DNA of 64,000 nucleotides. Origin: JAQBXX01 sp947085325. Lineage in GTDB: Bacteria > Pseudomonadota > Gammaproteobacteria > SURF-13. Position numbers and translations under genes: made by a program. The stretch is from assembly GCA_947085325.1 (NCBI GenBank), contig CAMTVY010000001.1, forward strand, positions 1-64,000, in the 5' to 3' direction. Below, piece after piece: positions 7,774 through 16,039 of the stretch (the first letter of the stretch is position 1; the number at the start of each line of letters is the position of its first letter). Below the pieces are notes generated by a model that did not search any database, had not been told where the DNA came from, and was given only the letters and a program-made list of their open reading frames with translations.

Positions 7774-10065
7774 TCAAGGGGTGACAGCGCTTTCCGGTTC
7801 GTACGGCACGGCGTAATCACATTCCTTCTGCGGGCACACCTTTTCCGTGCCACGGCGCTTGGTGGTTTTGAGGGTGAGCAGGGGCCACTGGCATTTGGGA
7901 CAGGGCTCGGCCACGGGCTCGTTCCACACCGCGTAGGTGCACTTGGGATAGGTCGCGCAGGAGTAGAAGATTTTCCCGTAACGCGATTTGCGCTTTAACA
8001 GGGTGCCCGCGTGGCACAGGGGACACTCGACGCCGGTGTCGGCGGGTTTCTCCAGCGGTTCGATGTGCTTGCAGTTGGGGTAGTTGCTGCAGCCGATGAA
8101 TTTGCCGTAGCGCCCGGCCTTGATCACCAGCGGATTGTCGCACAACGGACAACTGCGCCCCTCCACGATCTCCGGTTCCACCAAGCCCGGCTTGTCGTCG
8201 AGGTTGCGCGTGTAGTCGCAGTCGGGATACGCGGTGCAGCCGATGAATTTGCCGCGCCGGCCGAGGCGGATGGACAGCGGTTTTCCGCACTTGGGACACG
8301 CCTCATCCAGCGCTTCCTGGGTGACGTCCTTGCGCTGCACGGTTTCATCCTTGAGGGTCACCTGCTGCTTGAACGGCTCCCAGAATTTCTTCAGCACCGG
8401 TACCCAGTCTTTTTCGCCGCGCGCGATGGCGTCGAGTTCGTCTTCGAGCTTGGCGGTGAAGTCGTAATCTACATATTGGCTGAAGTGCTGGGTGAGGAAT
8501 TTATTCACCACGCGCCCGACATCGGTCGGCGTGAAGCGATGCTTGTCGAGCGTGGCATACTCGCGCGCCACCAGGGTCGAGATGATGCTGGCATAGGTGG
8601 ACGGACGGCCAATGCCGTATTCTTCCAGGGTCTTGACCAGGCTGGCCTCGGTGAAGCGCGGCGGTGGCTCGGTGAAGTGTTGTTCGCTGCGTATGCCGAG
8701 CAAGGTGATGGTCTCGCCTTCCTTGAGCGGCGGCAGCACCGGCTCCGCCTCTTCGGCCTTTGCGTCGTCGCTGCCCTCCTGATACACGGCCATGAAGCCG
8801 GGGTTCACCACCGTTGAGCCGCTGGCGCGGAACAGGTTGTTTTCGCCTGCGGCGAGATCAACGCTGACGGTGTCGATGGTGGCGTGGATCATCTGGCAGG
8901 CGACGGTGCGCTTCCAGATCAGTTGATACAGCTTGAACTGGTCGGCGGTCAGGTGCGGTTTGATGGCTTCCGGCGTACGTTCCACTGAAGTCGGACGCAC
9001 CGCCTCATGTGCTTCCTGCGCGTTCTTGGCGCGCGTCTTGTAGGTATGCGGTTGCCTGGGCAGGTTGTCCGCGCCATACCGCTGGGTGATGAAGGCGCGG
9101 ATCTCGGCAATCGCTTCTTGCGCCAGACTGACCGAGTCGGTGCGCATGTAGCTGATGAGACCGACAGCGCCTTCACCGGCGTCGATACCTTCATACAGTT
9201 GTTGCGCGGTGCGCATGGTGCGCTGCGCGCCGAAGCCCAGCTTGCGTGCCGCCTCCTGTTGCAGTGTGGAGGTGGTAAACGGCGCAGCGGGGTTGCGTTT
9301 GCGCGTTTTCTTTTCGACCTTGTCGACCACCAGCGCGCCCGCAGCGGCTTTTTCCAGTGCTGCTTGCGCCGCATGTGCCGTATCGGCCGCAGTGATGCTG
9401 AACTGCTCCTGTTTCTGGCCCTGGTACACGCTGAGCCGGGCGCTGAAGTTGTGCTTGCCTTTGGCGGTGTCGGCCTCAAGACTCCAGTACTCGCGCGCCA
9501 CGAATTTTTCGATCTCTTCCTCGCGCTCCACAATCATGCGCAGCGCCGGGCTCTGCACGCGGCCCGCAGAGAGTCCGCGCCGGATCTTGGTCCACAGCAG
9601 CGGAGAGAGGTTGAAGCCCACCAGATAGTCGAGTGCGCGTCGCGCCTGCTGCGCGTTGATCAGCTCGACGGACAGCTCGCGCGGGTGTTCCACCGCCTCG
9701 TTTACCGCGCGCTCGGTGATTTCATGAAACACCACGCGCTGCACGAGCTTGCCCTTGAGTGCATTACGCTCCTTGAGGATTTCGTGCAGGTGCCAGGAGA
9801 TGGCCTCGCCTTCGCGGTCAGGGTCAGTGGCGAGATAGAGGGTGTCGGCTTTCTTTACCGCCTTGGCGATGGCGTCGACGTGTTTCTCGTTCTTGTCGAT
9901 GAGCTGATACTTCATGGCGAAGTCGTGCGCGGTGTCCACGGCGCCTTCCTTGGGCAGCAGGTCGCGCACGTGGCCGTACGAGGCCAGCACATCGAAGTCC
10001 TTGCCCAGGTACTTCTTGATGGTTTTGGCCTTGGCAGGCGACTCAACAATAACGAGATATTTCAT
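7774..10065 (-). CDS. topA: DNA topoisomerase I (TopA)
   Basis: Type IA topoisomerase relaxing negative supercoils. In the 763-residue protein the Toprim domain starts MKYLVIVESPAKAKTI with acidic motif DPDREGEA at 81-88, and the catalytic tyrosine is Tyr306 in SYMRTDS. The C-terminal region carries four zinc-ribbon units, each with CxxC pairs (the first begins CPKCGKP). The start is set at ATG 10065; a longer frame to 10086 would begin inside repeat sequence. No Shine-Dalgarno sequence is visible: the 36 nt before the ATG are four 7-nt CTTGTAT-type units plus CTGAACTT. A terminator-like hairpin further upstream suggests topA needs its own promoter. Confidence 0.96.
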   Translation of the reverse strand: MKYLVIVESPAKAKTIKKYLGKDFDVLASYGHVRDLLPKEGAVDTAHDFAMKYQLIDKNEKHVDAIAKAVKKADTLYLATDPDREGEAISWHLHEILKERNALKGKLVQRVVFHEITERAVNEAVEHPRELSVELINAQQARRALDYLVGFNLSPLLWTKIRRGLSAGRVQSPALRMIVEREEEIEKFVAREYWSLEADTAKGKHNFSARLSVYQGQKQEQFSITAADTAHAAQAALEKAAAGALVVDKVEKKTRKRNPAAPFTTSTLQQEAARKLGFGAQRTMRTAQQLYEGIDAGEGAVGLISYMRTDSVSLAQEAIAEIRAFITQRYGADNLPRQPHTYKTRAKNAQEAHEAVRPTSVERTPEAIKPHLTADQFKLYQLIWKRTVACQMIHATIDTVSVDLAAGENNLFRASGSTVVNPGFMAVYQEGSDDAKAEEAEPVLPPLKEGETITLLGIRSEQHFTEPPPRFTEASLVKTLEEYGIGRPSTYASIISTLVAREYATLDKHRFTPTDVGRVVNKFLTQHFSQYVDYDFTAKLEDELDAIARGEKDWVPVLKKFWEPFKQQVTLKDETVQRKDVTQEALDEACPKCGKPLSIRLGRRGKFIGCTAYPDCDYTRNLDDKPGLVEPEIVEGRSCPLCDNPLVIKAGRYGKFIGCSNYPNCKHIEPLEKPADTGVECPLCHAGTLLKRKSRYGKIFYSCATYPKCTYAVWNEPVAEPCPKCQWPLLTLKTTKRRGTEKVCPQKECDYAVPYEPESAVTP

Positions 10066-10235
10066 AAGTTCAGATTCAAGATACAAGATACAAGATACAA
10101 GAGTGAAGAGACGCTGAAAGTAGATGGCTCATGGCGCGGTTCCCCTGTATCTTTTCTCTTGTATCTGTCTTAATAAAGCAAAGCCCGCGGGAAGCGGGCT
10201 GTACTTGTATCTTGTGACTTGTATCTTGTGACTTT
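10066..10235 (-). repeat. Heptad-phased repeat filling the smg-topA gap
   Basis: Read in the gene direction (minus strand), the gap begins right after the smg stop with heptads GTCACAA and GATACAA alternating twice. It continues with a GC hairpin (10182-10200), then ACAGATACAAGAGAAAAGATACAG (split across the upstream arm), and ends with CTTGTAT x3, CTTGAAT and CTGAACTT against the topA ATG. The upstream ACAAGATA units are complementary to the downstream TATCTTGT units, so the leader can fold on itself. Related elements lie at 21578-21683, 47018-47055 and 58363-58456. Confidence 0.75.
10182..10200 (-). terminator. Possible intrinsic terminator between smg and topA
   Basis: On the minus strand a perfect 7-bp stem, AGCCCGC TTCCC GCGGGCT, is followed by TTGCTTTATT, a reasonable if interrupted T-rich tail. 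It would end transcription coming from dprA-smg before topA. It lies inside the repeat-filled gap. Confidence 0.5.
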
Positions 10236-10715
10236 TTAATGCAAATTGCCCGCCGTTTCGTCGAACACGATATTCTTCATCCAGGCGAACGCAGCCTCCT
10301 GGCCGGGGCGGTTGAACAGCACCATGAGCACGACCCATTTCAGCTCGTCGAGGCTGATTTCTTCCGCGCCGAGCGCCATGACGCGGTCGATGACGAGTTC
10401 GCGCGCAATGGGGTCGAGCACGCCGCTCTGTTGCAACAGTTGCAGATAGCCGCACCCCGCCACATCGAGTTTTGATACCTCCTGATCGGTGAAGATGCGC
10501 AGCGACGGGTTGGCCTGGGTGCCGTGCGACACAGGTTGATCCTGCAACTGGGCAAGACCTTCCAGCCAGTCAAGCGCCTTGTCAATTTCGGTGTGCGGGA
10601 AGCCTGCCTCCATCAGTTCAAGTTTGAGTGATTCCTGGTCCGGGTTGATATCGATCTCTTCGTCCAGATAGCTTTCGAACAGGTACATCAGCACATCCAG
10701 TACGTTTTCTTTCAT
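10236..10715 (-). CDS. smg: Smg family protein (DUF494)
   Basis: A 159-residue acidic cytoplasmic protein starting MKENVLDVLMYLFESYLDEE, characteristic of the Smg/DUF494 family. The family is usually found next to dprA, as here, but its molecular role is not well established. It overlaps the dprA stop through an ATGA junction and is therefore probably co-translated with it. No catalytic motif is evident. Confidence 0.92.
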   Translation of the reverse strand: MKENVLDVLMYLFESYLDEEIDINPDQESLKLELMEAGFPHTEIDKALDWLEGLAQLQDQPVSHGTQANPSLRIFTDQEVSKLDVAGCGYLQLLQQSGVLDPIARELVIDRVMALGAEEISLDELKWVVLMVLFNRPGQEAAFAWMKNIVFDETAGNLH

Positions 10716-11827
10716 GTCAGCTCCTTGTTACCAATCCGGGAGTAGCATCCGCCCGCAGACGATGTCACGCACCCTTGCAGCTCCAGGGTCAAGAGAATGG
10801 AGGAAACCACCTCCGGCGTCAACCCGCTGCGCCTGATGATAGTATCGACCGCTACAGGCTCGAAGCTTAGGCAGTCGAGCAGGGCTGTTTGTTCGACCGT
10901 GAATGAGGCCTGATCGTTCCCTGGGGCCGTTGGACGGGCTGCGGGCAGGGAAAAACCGCCTGTCAGAGGCCCCAGCTCCTCCAGGATGTCCTGCGCGGTC
11001 TCAACCAGTTTGGCGCCCTGTTTCAGCAGGGCATGGCAGCCGCGCGCCAGCGGGTTGTGGATCGAGCCGGGGATGGCGAATACCTCGCGTCCCTGCTCGG
11101 TGGCCAGCCGCGCGGTAATGAGTGAGCCGCTGTTGGCGGCGGCCTCCACCACCAGCGTGCCGGCGCTCAGGCCGCTGATGATGCGATTGCGGCGCGGGAA
11201 GTGCTCCGGCAGCGGGGGTGCGCCCGGCGGCAGTTCGGAGACCAGCGCGCCGCCCGCGGCGATGGCATGGGCCAGCGTGCGATGACGGGCGGGGTACACG
11301 CGGTCGAGACCGGTGCCGGTGACGGCGATGGTGGCGCCACCGCCCTCCAGCGCCCCCCGGTGGCTGGCGCCATCGATGCCGAGCGCGAGGCCGCTGGTAA
11401 TCACCAGCCCGGTCTGCGCCAGATGGCGGGCGAAGGCATGGGCGGTTTCACTGCCGCCGGGGGTCGGGTTGCGGCTGCCGACCATGGCAAGCTGGGGGCG
11501 GGCGAGGAGTGCCGGGTCGCCGTGCACGAACAGGACCGGGGGCGGGTCGGCGATTTCGAGCAGCAGCGGCGGGTAGGCGGGGTCGGTCAGGGTGAGCGCG
11601 TGGTGCGCGGGCTGTTCCAGCCAGCCCAGGTCACGCTCCACGCTGTCCCAGTCCGGCTGGCTGAGATACTCCAGTGTGGCGCGCGGGAGGCCCAGCCTGG
11701 CGCGCTGCGCGCTGCTGGCCTCAAACAGGGCGCGCGGCGCAGGGTAGTGCTGCAACAGTCCGAGAAATGTGACGGGCCCGACGCCGGGTGCGCGCAACAG
11801 GGCCAGCCAGTAGGCGATGTCGTGCAA
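10712..11827 (-). CDS. dprA: DNA processing protein DprA
   Basis: DprA/Smf proteins bind incoming single-stranded DNA during natural transformation and load RecA. The 371-residue protein has the Rossmann-like DprA domain with VGSRNPTPGG, SGLALGIDGASHRGAL and FPRRNRIISGLS, and a C-terminal winged-helix region (about residues 310-365). Its partnership with pilus genes elsewhere in the window (pilB, pilC, pilD) would fit competence, but that is inference. It is co-oriented with smg and lies 14 nt downstream of the LysM gene. Confidence 0.95.
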   Translation of the reverse strand: MHDIAYWLALLRAPGVGPVTFLGLLQHYPAPRALFEASSAQRARLGLPRATLEYLSQPDWDSVERDLGWLEQPAHHALTLTDPAYPPLLLEIADPPPVLFVHGDPALLARPQLAMVGSRNPTPGGSETAHAFARHLAQTGLVITSGLALGIDGASHRGALEGGGATIAVTGTGLDRVYPARHRTLAHAIAAGGALVSELPPGAPPLPEHFPRRNRIISGLSAGTLVVEAAANSGSLITARLATEQGREVFAIPGSIHNPLARGCHALLKQGAKLVETAQDILEELGPLTGGFSLPAARPTAPGNDQASFTVEQTALLDCLSFEPVAVDTIIRRSGLTPEVVSSILLTLELQGCVTSSAGGCYSRIGNKELT

Positions 11828-11841
11828 GCCGGCGTTCAGCT

Positions 11842-12927
11842 TTAAGGGGTTTTCACCATGTCATAGAGGTGCATGGGCCCCTTGGCCTGCATCACCAGGG
11901 CGTAGCTCACGCGCTCGAAGCTGCGAAACACCATCACAGTGCCGGCCCGCTCATCGGGCAGGGCGACACGCTCGCCGCGTATTTTGCTGAGAGGATCCTG
12001 TATTGTCCGGCCTGCCTGATACACGGCGAAGACATGGCCGATTTCAATGCCCTGTTGGGTGCCGCGGTTGAGTACCACGATCTGTCCCTGGCCGATGCGC
12101 GATACGCCATTGACGACTGCGATGATGCGGCCTTCGGCGTCAGCGCCGGGTGCATGCGGCTGGAACACTTGCTCGAGCTCCTGCTCGTCGATGGGCAGCA
12201 GGCGATCGCCGCGCCTGACCTCGCTGCTGGAGCGCAGGATGGCAAGCGTGGCGGGATCGCCGTTGCGCACGAGACTGGCTTCGCCGATATACAGTGCTTC
12301 GTAGCCAAGGATATCCTTGTCTGATGTGGATACAACGCCTGCCGGTGCGTCACGGTAGGCGGAGCCCAGCCGGTAGATCATGAGGCGCCGGGTATCAGGC
12401 TGTGTGATGCCGCGTACATAGACGTTGTCACCCGCGCCCATGATCACATGTTCGTCAGCTCCGGCAAGGACGTACGGCGCGTTTGCCATCTCCTCCCGCG
12501 TTACCACGCGCGGTTGGGTGAGGAACTGGCGTATGGCGTCTACCGGAATGGTCGGTATGGGGTGAACGATGGTACTGCTGCGCACTTCGGGCGAGAGTTT
12601 GATGGTGGAGCCGACGCCGTTGCCGCGTTGCAGGTGCAGCTCGGGCGCGCCGTCAGTGTAGCGCAGCACGATGACATCGCCCGGATATATAAGGTGCGGG
12701 TTTTTGATTTCGGGATTGCCCTTCCATATCTCCGGCCAACGCCAGGGGTCGCGCAGGAAGCGTTCCGACACACCCCACAGGGTGTCACCTCGCACTACTG
12801 TGTAGTGTTCGGGCGGATTGGCGTTGAGCTCCAACCCGTTTGCGGTGGTGGCGGCGGAGATGAGCACCAGCCACACACCAAAAACATACGCTGCACTGCG
12901 TAATTTCCGACTGGCCAGTAGCTGCAT
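11842..12927 (-). CDS. LysM peptidoglycan-binding protein, TsaP-like
   Basis: A 361-residue exported protein. An N-terminal hydrophobic segment (YVFGVWLVLISAATTANG) acts as signal peptide or anchor and is followed by one LysM domain (HYTVVRGDTLWGVSERFL ... LIYPGDVIVL, about residues 43-95), then a large C-terminal region resembling the FlgT-like part of TsaP. In Pseudomonas the gene between dprA and def is known to encode TsaP, which anchors the type IV pilus secretin to peptidoglycan. ATG 12927 was chosen because it has AGGGGGGACATC directly upstream and gives a proper signal sequence; the longer frame does not. Confidence 0.85.
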   Translation of the reverse strand: MQLLASRKLRSAAYVFGVWLVLISAATTANGLELNANPPEHYTVVRGDTLWGVSERFLRDPWRWPEIWKGNPEIKNPHLIYPGDVIVLRYTDGAPELHLQRGNGVGSTIKLSPEVRSSTIVHPIPTIPVDAIRQFLTQPRVVTREEMANAPYVLAGADEHVIMGAGDNVYVRGITQPDTRRLMIYRLGSAYRDAPAGVVSTSDKDILGYEALYIGEASLVRNGDPATLAILRSSSEVRRGDRLLPIDEQELEQVFQPHAPGADAEGRIIAVVNGVSRIGQGQIVVLNRGTQQGIEIGHVFAVYQAGRTIQDPLSKIRGERVALPDERAGTVMVFRSFERVSYALVMQAKGPMHLYDMVKTP

Positions 12928-13091
12928 GATGTCCCCCCCTGTCATATTCCGATCCGCTCCGCAACAGACGCCGGTGGCGAATAACGGGCGCCATCCGTTA
13001 CAATGATGCCGTGTGCCGCCCGGCACGCGCACTGTACCGTGTGCGCCGGGTGTTTGCCAACCAAGCCCTCTGTGTCGGCGGTGTAAAGTCC
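12928..13091. promoter_or_regulatory. Divergent promoter region between the LysM gene and def
   Basis: A 164-bp gap between divergent genes. A -10-like TACAAT lies at 12999-13004 on the plus strand, facing def. An imperfect inverted repeat (CCCGGCACGCGCAC ... GTGTGCGCCGGG) lies around 13018-13050 in the def leader. No clear -35 box was found. Confidence 0.4.
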
Positions 13092-13595
13092 ATGGCCTTG
13101 CTTAATATACTGCATTTCCCCGACCCACGCCTGCGCAACAAGGCGCATCCGGTGGAGCGCGTCGATGCGTCTGTGCGCACGCTGGTCAATGACATGTTTG
13201 AGACCATGTACGATGCGCCGGGCATCGGGCTGGCCGCGACCCAGGTCAATGTGGCGCAACGGGTGCTGGTGCTGGACATCTCGCCCGAGAACAATACCCC
13301 GTTGTGTTTCATCAACCCCGAAATCACCCGCAGCAGCGGTGTGGAGGAGATGGAAGAGGGCTGTCTGTCGGTGCCTGACGTGTTTGAAACCGTGCAGCGC
13401 GCCGAGCGCGTGACGGTGCGCGCGCTGGACAGTACCGGCAAGCCCTTTGAGCTGGAGGCCGATGGCTTGCTGGCAGTGTGCATTCAGCACGAGATCGATC
13501 ATCTTGAGGGCAAGCTGTTCGTGGATTATCTCTCGGAACTGAAACGCACACGGTTACACAAACGCATAACAAAGGTGCGTCAGCAGGCCCTGTGA
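13092..13595 (+). CDS. def: Peptide deformylase
   Basis: Removes the formyl group from nascent protein N-termini. The 167-residue protein shows all three family motifs: GIGLAATQV (motif 1), EGCLSVP (motif 2, metal-binding Cys) and QHEIDHLEG (motif 3, HExxH metal site). The start ATG 13092 gives the family-typical N-terminus MALLNILHFPDPRLR. Its stop overlaps the GTG start of fmt, so the two are translationally coupled. Confidence 0.97.
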   Translation: MALLNILHFPDPRLRNKAHPVERVDASVRTLVNDMFETMYDAPGIGLAATQVNVAQRVLVLDISPENNTPLCFINPEITRSSGVEEMEEGCLSVPDVFETVQRAERVTVRALDSTGKPFELEADGLLAVCIQHEIDHLEGKLFVDYLSELKRTRLHKRITKVRQQAL

Positions 13596-14548
13596 GCATT
13601 GATGAGTCAGATACTTCGCGTCTGACCATGGTGTTTGCCGGTACGCCGGCATTCGCAGCGGTGATATTGCAGGCCCTGCTCGATGCCGGGGTGACGGTGA
13701 GCGCGGTATATACCCAGCCTGACCGGCCTGCCGGGCGCGGGCGCAAGCTGACGCCCAGCCCGGTCAAGCAGCTCGCGGCCAGCCACGCACTGCCGCTGCA
13801 TCAGCCTCCCAGTTTGAAAGACAGCCAGGTGCAGCAGACCCTGGCGGCATTGCATGCCGACCTCATGCTGGTGGCGGCCTATGGCTTGATATTGCCGCCG
13901 CCGGTGCTGGCGGCGCCACGCCTCGGCTGCATCAATGTGCATGCCTCGCTGCTGCCGCGCTGGCGCGGCGCAGCGCCGATTCAGCGCGCCATTCTTGCCG
14001 GGGACAGCGAAACCGGCATCAGTCTGATGCAGATGGGGGCAGGGCTCGATACCGGGCCGGTGCTGCTGCGGCGCAGTTGCCCGATTCTACCCGTAGATAC
14101 CGCCGCGAGCCTGCATGACCGCCTCGCGCAGCTCGGCGCCGAGACCCTGCTGGCCGCGCTTCCCGCCATCGCGCGCGGTGCGATCACTCCCGAGCCACAG
14201 GACGACAGACAGGCCTGCCATGCGCCGAAAATCGATAAGCGCGAGGCAGAGATCGACTGGCGTGAACCGGCGCAGACGCTCGCGCGCAAGGTGCGGGCCT
14301 TCTACCCCTGGCCGGTGGCGCATACCCGTTGGCAGGGTGAGTCGCTGCGACTGCTGGCCGCTGCCGTGTTGTCGCAGCCTGTGAGCGCGCCGCCGGGCAC
14401 GGTGGTGCAGGCCAGTGCGGCGGGTATCGATGTTGCCTGCGGCGAGGGCGTGCTGCGGATTACCGAAGTGCAGCTGCCCGGCGGGCGGCCAATGCGCGCG
14501 CGCGACTTTCTCAATGCCCATGTGATGCAGCACGCCAGGCTGGGCTAG
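13592..14548 (+). CDS. fmt: Methionyl-tRNA formyltransferase
   Basis: Formylates initiator Met-tRNA with 10-formyltetrahydrofolate. The 318-residue protein has the formyltransferase domain (VFAGTPAFAAVIL, CINVHASLLPRWRGAAPIQRA) and a C-terminal tRNA-binding domain. The GTG at 13592 overlaps the def stop (GTGA). An ATG at 13628, 12 codons in, would give a more usual N-terminus (MVFAGTP) and is an equally credible start. The def-fmt-rsmB order is classical. Confidence 0.96.
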   Translation: MSIDESDTSRLTMVFAGTPAFAAVILQALLDAGVTVSAVYTQPDRPAGRGRKLTPSPVKQLAASHALPLHQPPSLKDSQVQQTLAALHADLMLVAAYGLILPPPVLAAPRLGCINVHASLLPRWRGAAPIQRAILAGDSETGISLMQMGAGLDTGPVLLRRSCPILPVDTAASLHDRLAQLGAETLLAALPAIARGAITPEPQDDRQACHAPKIDKREAEIDWREPAQTLARKVRAFYPWPVAHTRWQGESLRLLAAAVLSQPVSAPPGTVVQASAAGIDVACGEGVLRITEVQLPGGRPMRARDFLNAHVMQHARLG

Positions 14549-14554
14549 CGGGTC

Positions 14555-15886
14555 ATGACTGCCAATTCGCGGGTGATGGCGGCGCGCACGCTGGTGCAGG
14601 TGCTGCAACAGCGGAAATCGCTGAGTGATATCCTCGCCCAGCACGCGGCGGAATTCACGTTGCCGCGCGAACGCGCGCTGATGCAGGAATTGTGCTACGG
14701 CGTGGTGCGCTGGAAACCGCGACTGGAGGCCGTGCTCGAGCGCCTGCTGCACGCGCCTTTCAAGGAGCGGGATCAGGATATTCACTGTCTGCTGCTGGTC
14801 GGTTTGTATCAGCTTGCGTATCTGAACCTGCCGGCGCATGCCGCCGTGGATGCCACGGTGACGGCTGCCGGGGTGCTGGGCAAGGGCTGGGCCAAGGGCG
14901 TGGTGAACGCGGTGTTGCGCAACTATTTGCGCGACAGCACACGCCTGCTGGCAGAGGCCGACGCCAGCGAGAGCAGTCGTCTGGCGCACCCCGCCTGGCT
15001 ATTGGCGATGTTGCAGCAGGCCTGGCCCGGCGATCATCATGGGCTCTCGTGGCAGGCCATCGTCGCCGCCAACAACCAGCGTCCGCCGATGTGTTTGCGG
15101 GTAAACGTACGCCGCGCCTCGCGCGAGCAGTATCTCGCAACGCTGCAGGCGGCCGGGCTGGCGGCTCATGCCGCCCCGAACAGTTCACAGGGTGTGGTGC
15201 TGGAGCAGCCCATGAGCGTCGATAACCTGCCGGGTTTCGGTGTGGGCGAGGTGTCGGTGCAGGACGCAGGCGCGCAGTTGGCCGCCGGATGGCTGGGGGC
15301 AGAGCCCGGCGAGCGGGTGCTGGATGCCTGTAGCGCGCCCGGCGGCAAGGCCTGTCATATCCTCGAGCTCCAGCCTTCTCTGCTAGAATTGGTGGCGCTC
15401 GACAATTCTGCGCCACGCCTGGCGCGGGTGCGGGAGAATCTGGTGCGGCTGGGGCTGGAGGCGCGGCTGGTGGAAGGGGATGCCGGCGCGCCGGAGGGCT
15501 GGTGGGACGGCAGGCCGTTCGACCGCATCCTGCTGGATGCGCCGTGTTCGGGTACCGGTGTGATACGCCGCCACCCCGACATCAAATGGCTGCGCCGGCC
15601 GACGGATATCGCCGCTGCCGCGCAGACCCAGCGCCGCCTGCTGCAAGCGTTGTGGCCGTTGCTGAAGCCCGGCGGGGTGTTGTTGTATGCAGTCTGTTCG
15701 GTATTGCCGGAGGAGGGCGAGCAACAAGTGCGCGGTTTTATTGCAGAACAACAGGACGCGCAGGCCGAACCGCTGGCGCTGCCTGATGCAGCGGCGCCGG
15801 AACCATCCCGGTGCGGCATCAGTCTGCCTACCGGCAGTTGCGGCGGAATGGACGGATTTTATTATGCGCGCTTACGTAAGCACTAA
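14555..15886 (+). CDS. rsmB: 16S rRNA (cytosine-967 C5)-methyltransferase RsmB
   Basis: Methylates C967 of 16S rRNA. The 443-residue protein has an N-terminal NusB-like domain and a C-terminal SAM-dependent catalytic domain with DACSAPGGKACHI (SAM loop), DAPCSGTGVIRRHPDIKW (second catalytic Cys in the PC motif) and YAVCSVLPEEGE (catalytic Cys). It starts 6 nt after fmt. The stop lies 5 nt before the array of five hairpins. Confidence 0.97.
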   Translation: MTANSRVMAARTLVQVLQQRKSLSDILAQHAAEFTLPRERALMQELCYGVVRWKPRLEAVLERLLHAPFKERDQDIHCLLLVGLYQLAYLNLPAHAAVDATVTAAGVLGKGWAKGVVNAVLRNYLRDSTRLLAEADASESSRLAHPAWLLAMLQQAWPGDHHGLSWQAIVAANNQRPPMCLRVNVRRASREQYLATLQAAGLAAHAAPNSSQGVVLEQPMSVDNLPGFGVGEVSVQDAGAQLAAGWLGAEPGERVLDACSAPGGKACHILELQPSLLELVALDNSAPRLARVRENLVRLGLEARLVEGDAGAPEGWWDGRPFDRILLDAPCSGTGVIRRHPDIKWLRRPTDIAAAAQTQRRLLQALWPLLKPGGVLLYAVCSVLPEEGEQQVRGFIAEQQDAQAEPLALPDAAAPEPSRCGISLPTGSCGGMDGFYYARLRKH

Positions 15887-15891
15887 CAGGA

Positions 15892-16039
15892 GGTTGAAAA
15901 AGGCCATCCATGGCCTTTTTCAACCCGCAAAGCAAAAAGCGCGATTTTTGCTTTGCTTCATTTTTCAAGCACATAAACCGTGCTTGAAAAATGGCGGTGC
16001 ATCCCTGCACCGCGCGCAGGCTGTTTTTCAACAGCCTGC
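15892..16039. repeat. Array of five perfect, nearly abutting stem-loops
   Basis: Five consecutive perfect hairpins occupy 148 bp with 0-2 nt between them. Their positions are 15892-15925 (16-bp stem, 2-nt loop), 15927-15956 (12-bp stem), 15959-15993 (14-bp stem, CATTTTTCAAGCAC), 15994-16013 (8-bp stem, GCGGTGCA) and 16016-16039 (10-bp stem, GCAGGCTGTT). The first and last share GTTGAAAAA on one strand. The array begins 5 nt after the rsmB stop and runs into the 5' end of the DUF4390 frame. I do not recognise it as a described element. Confidence 0.85.
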
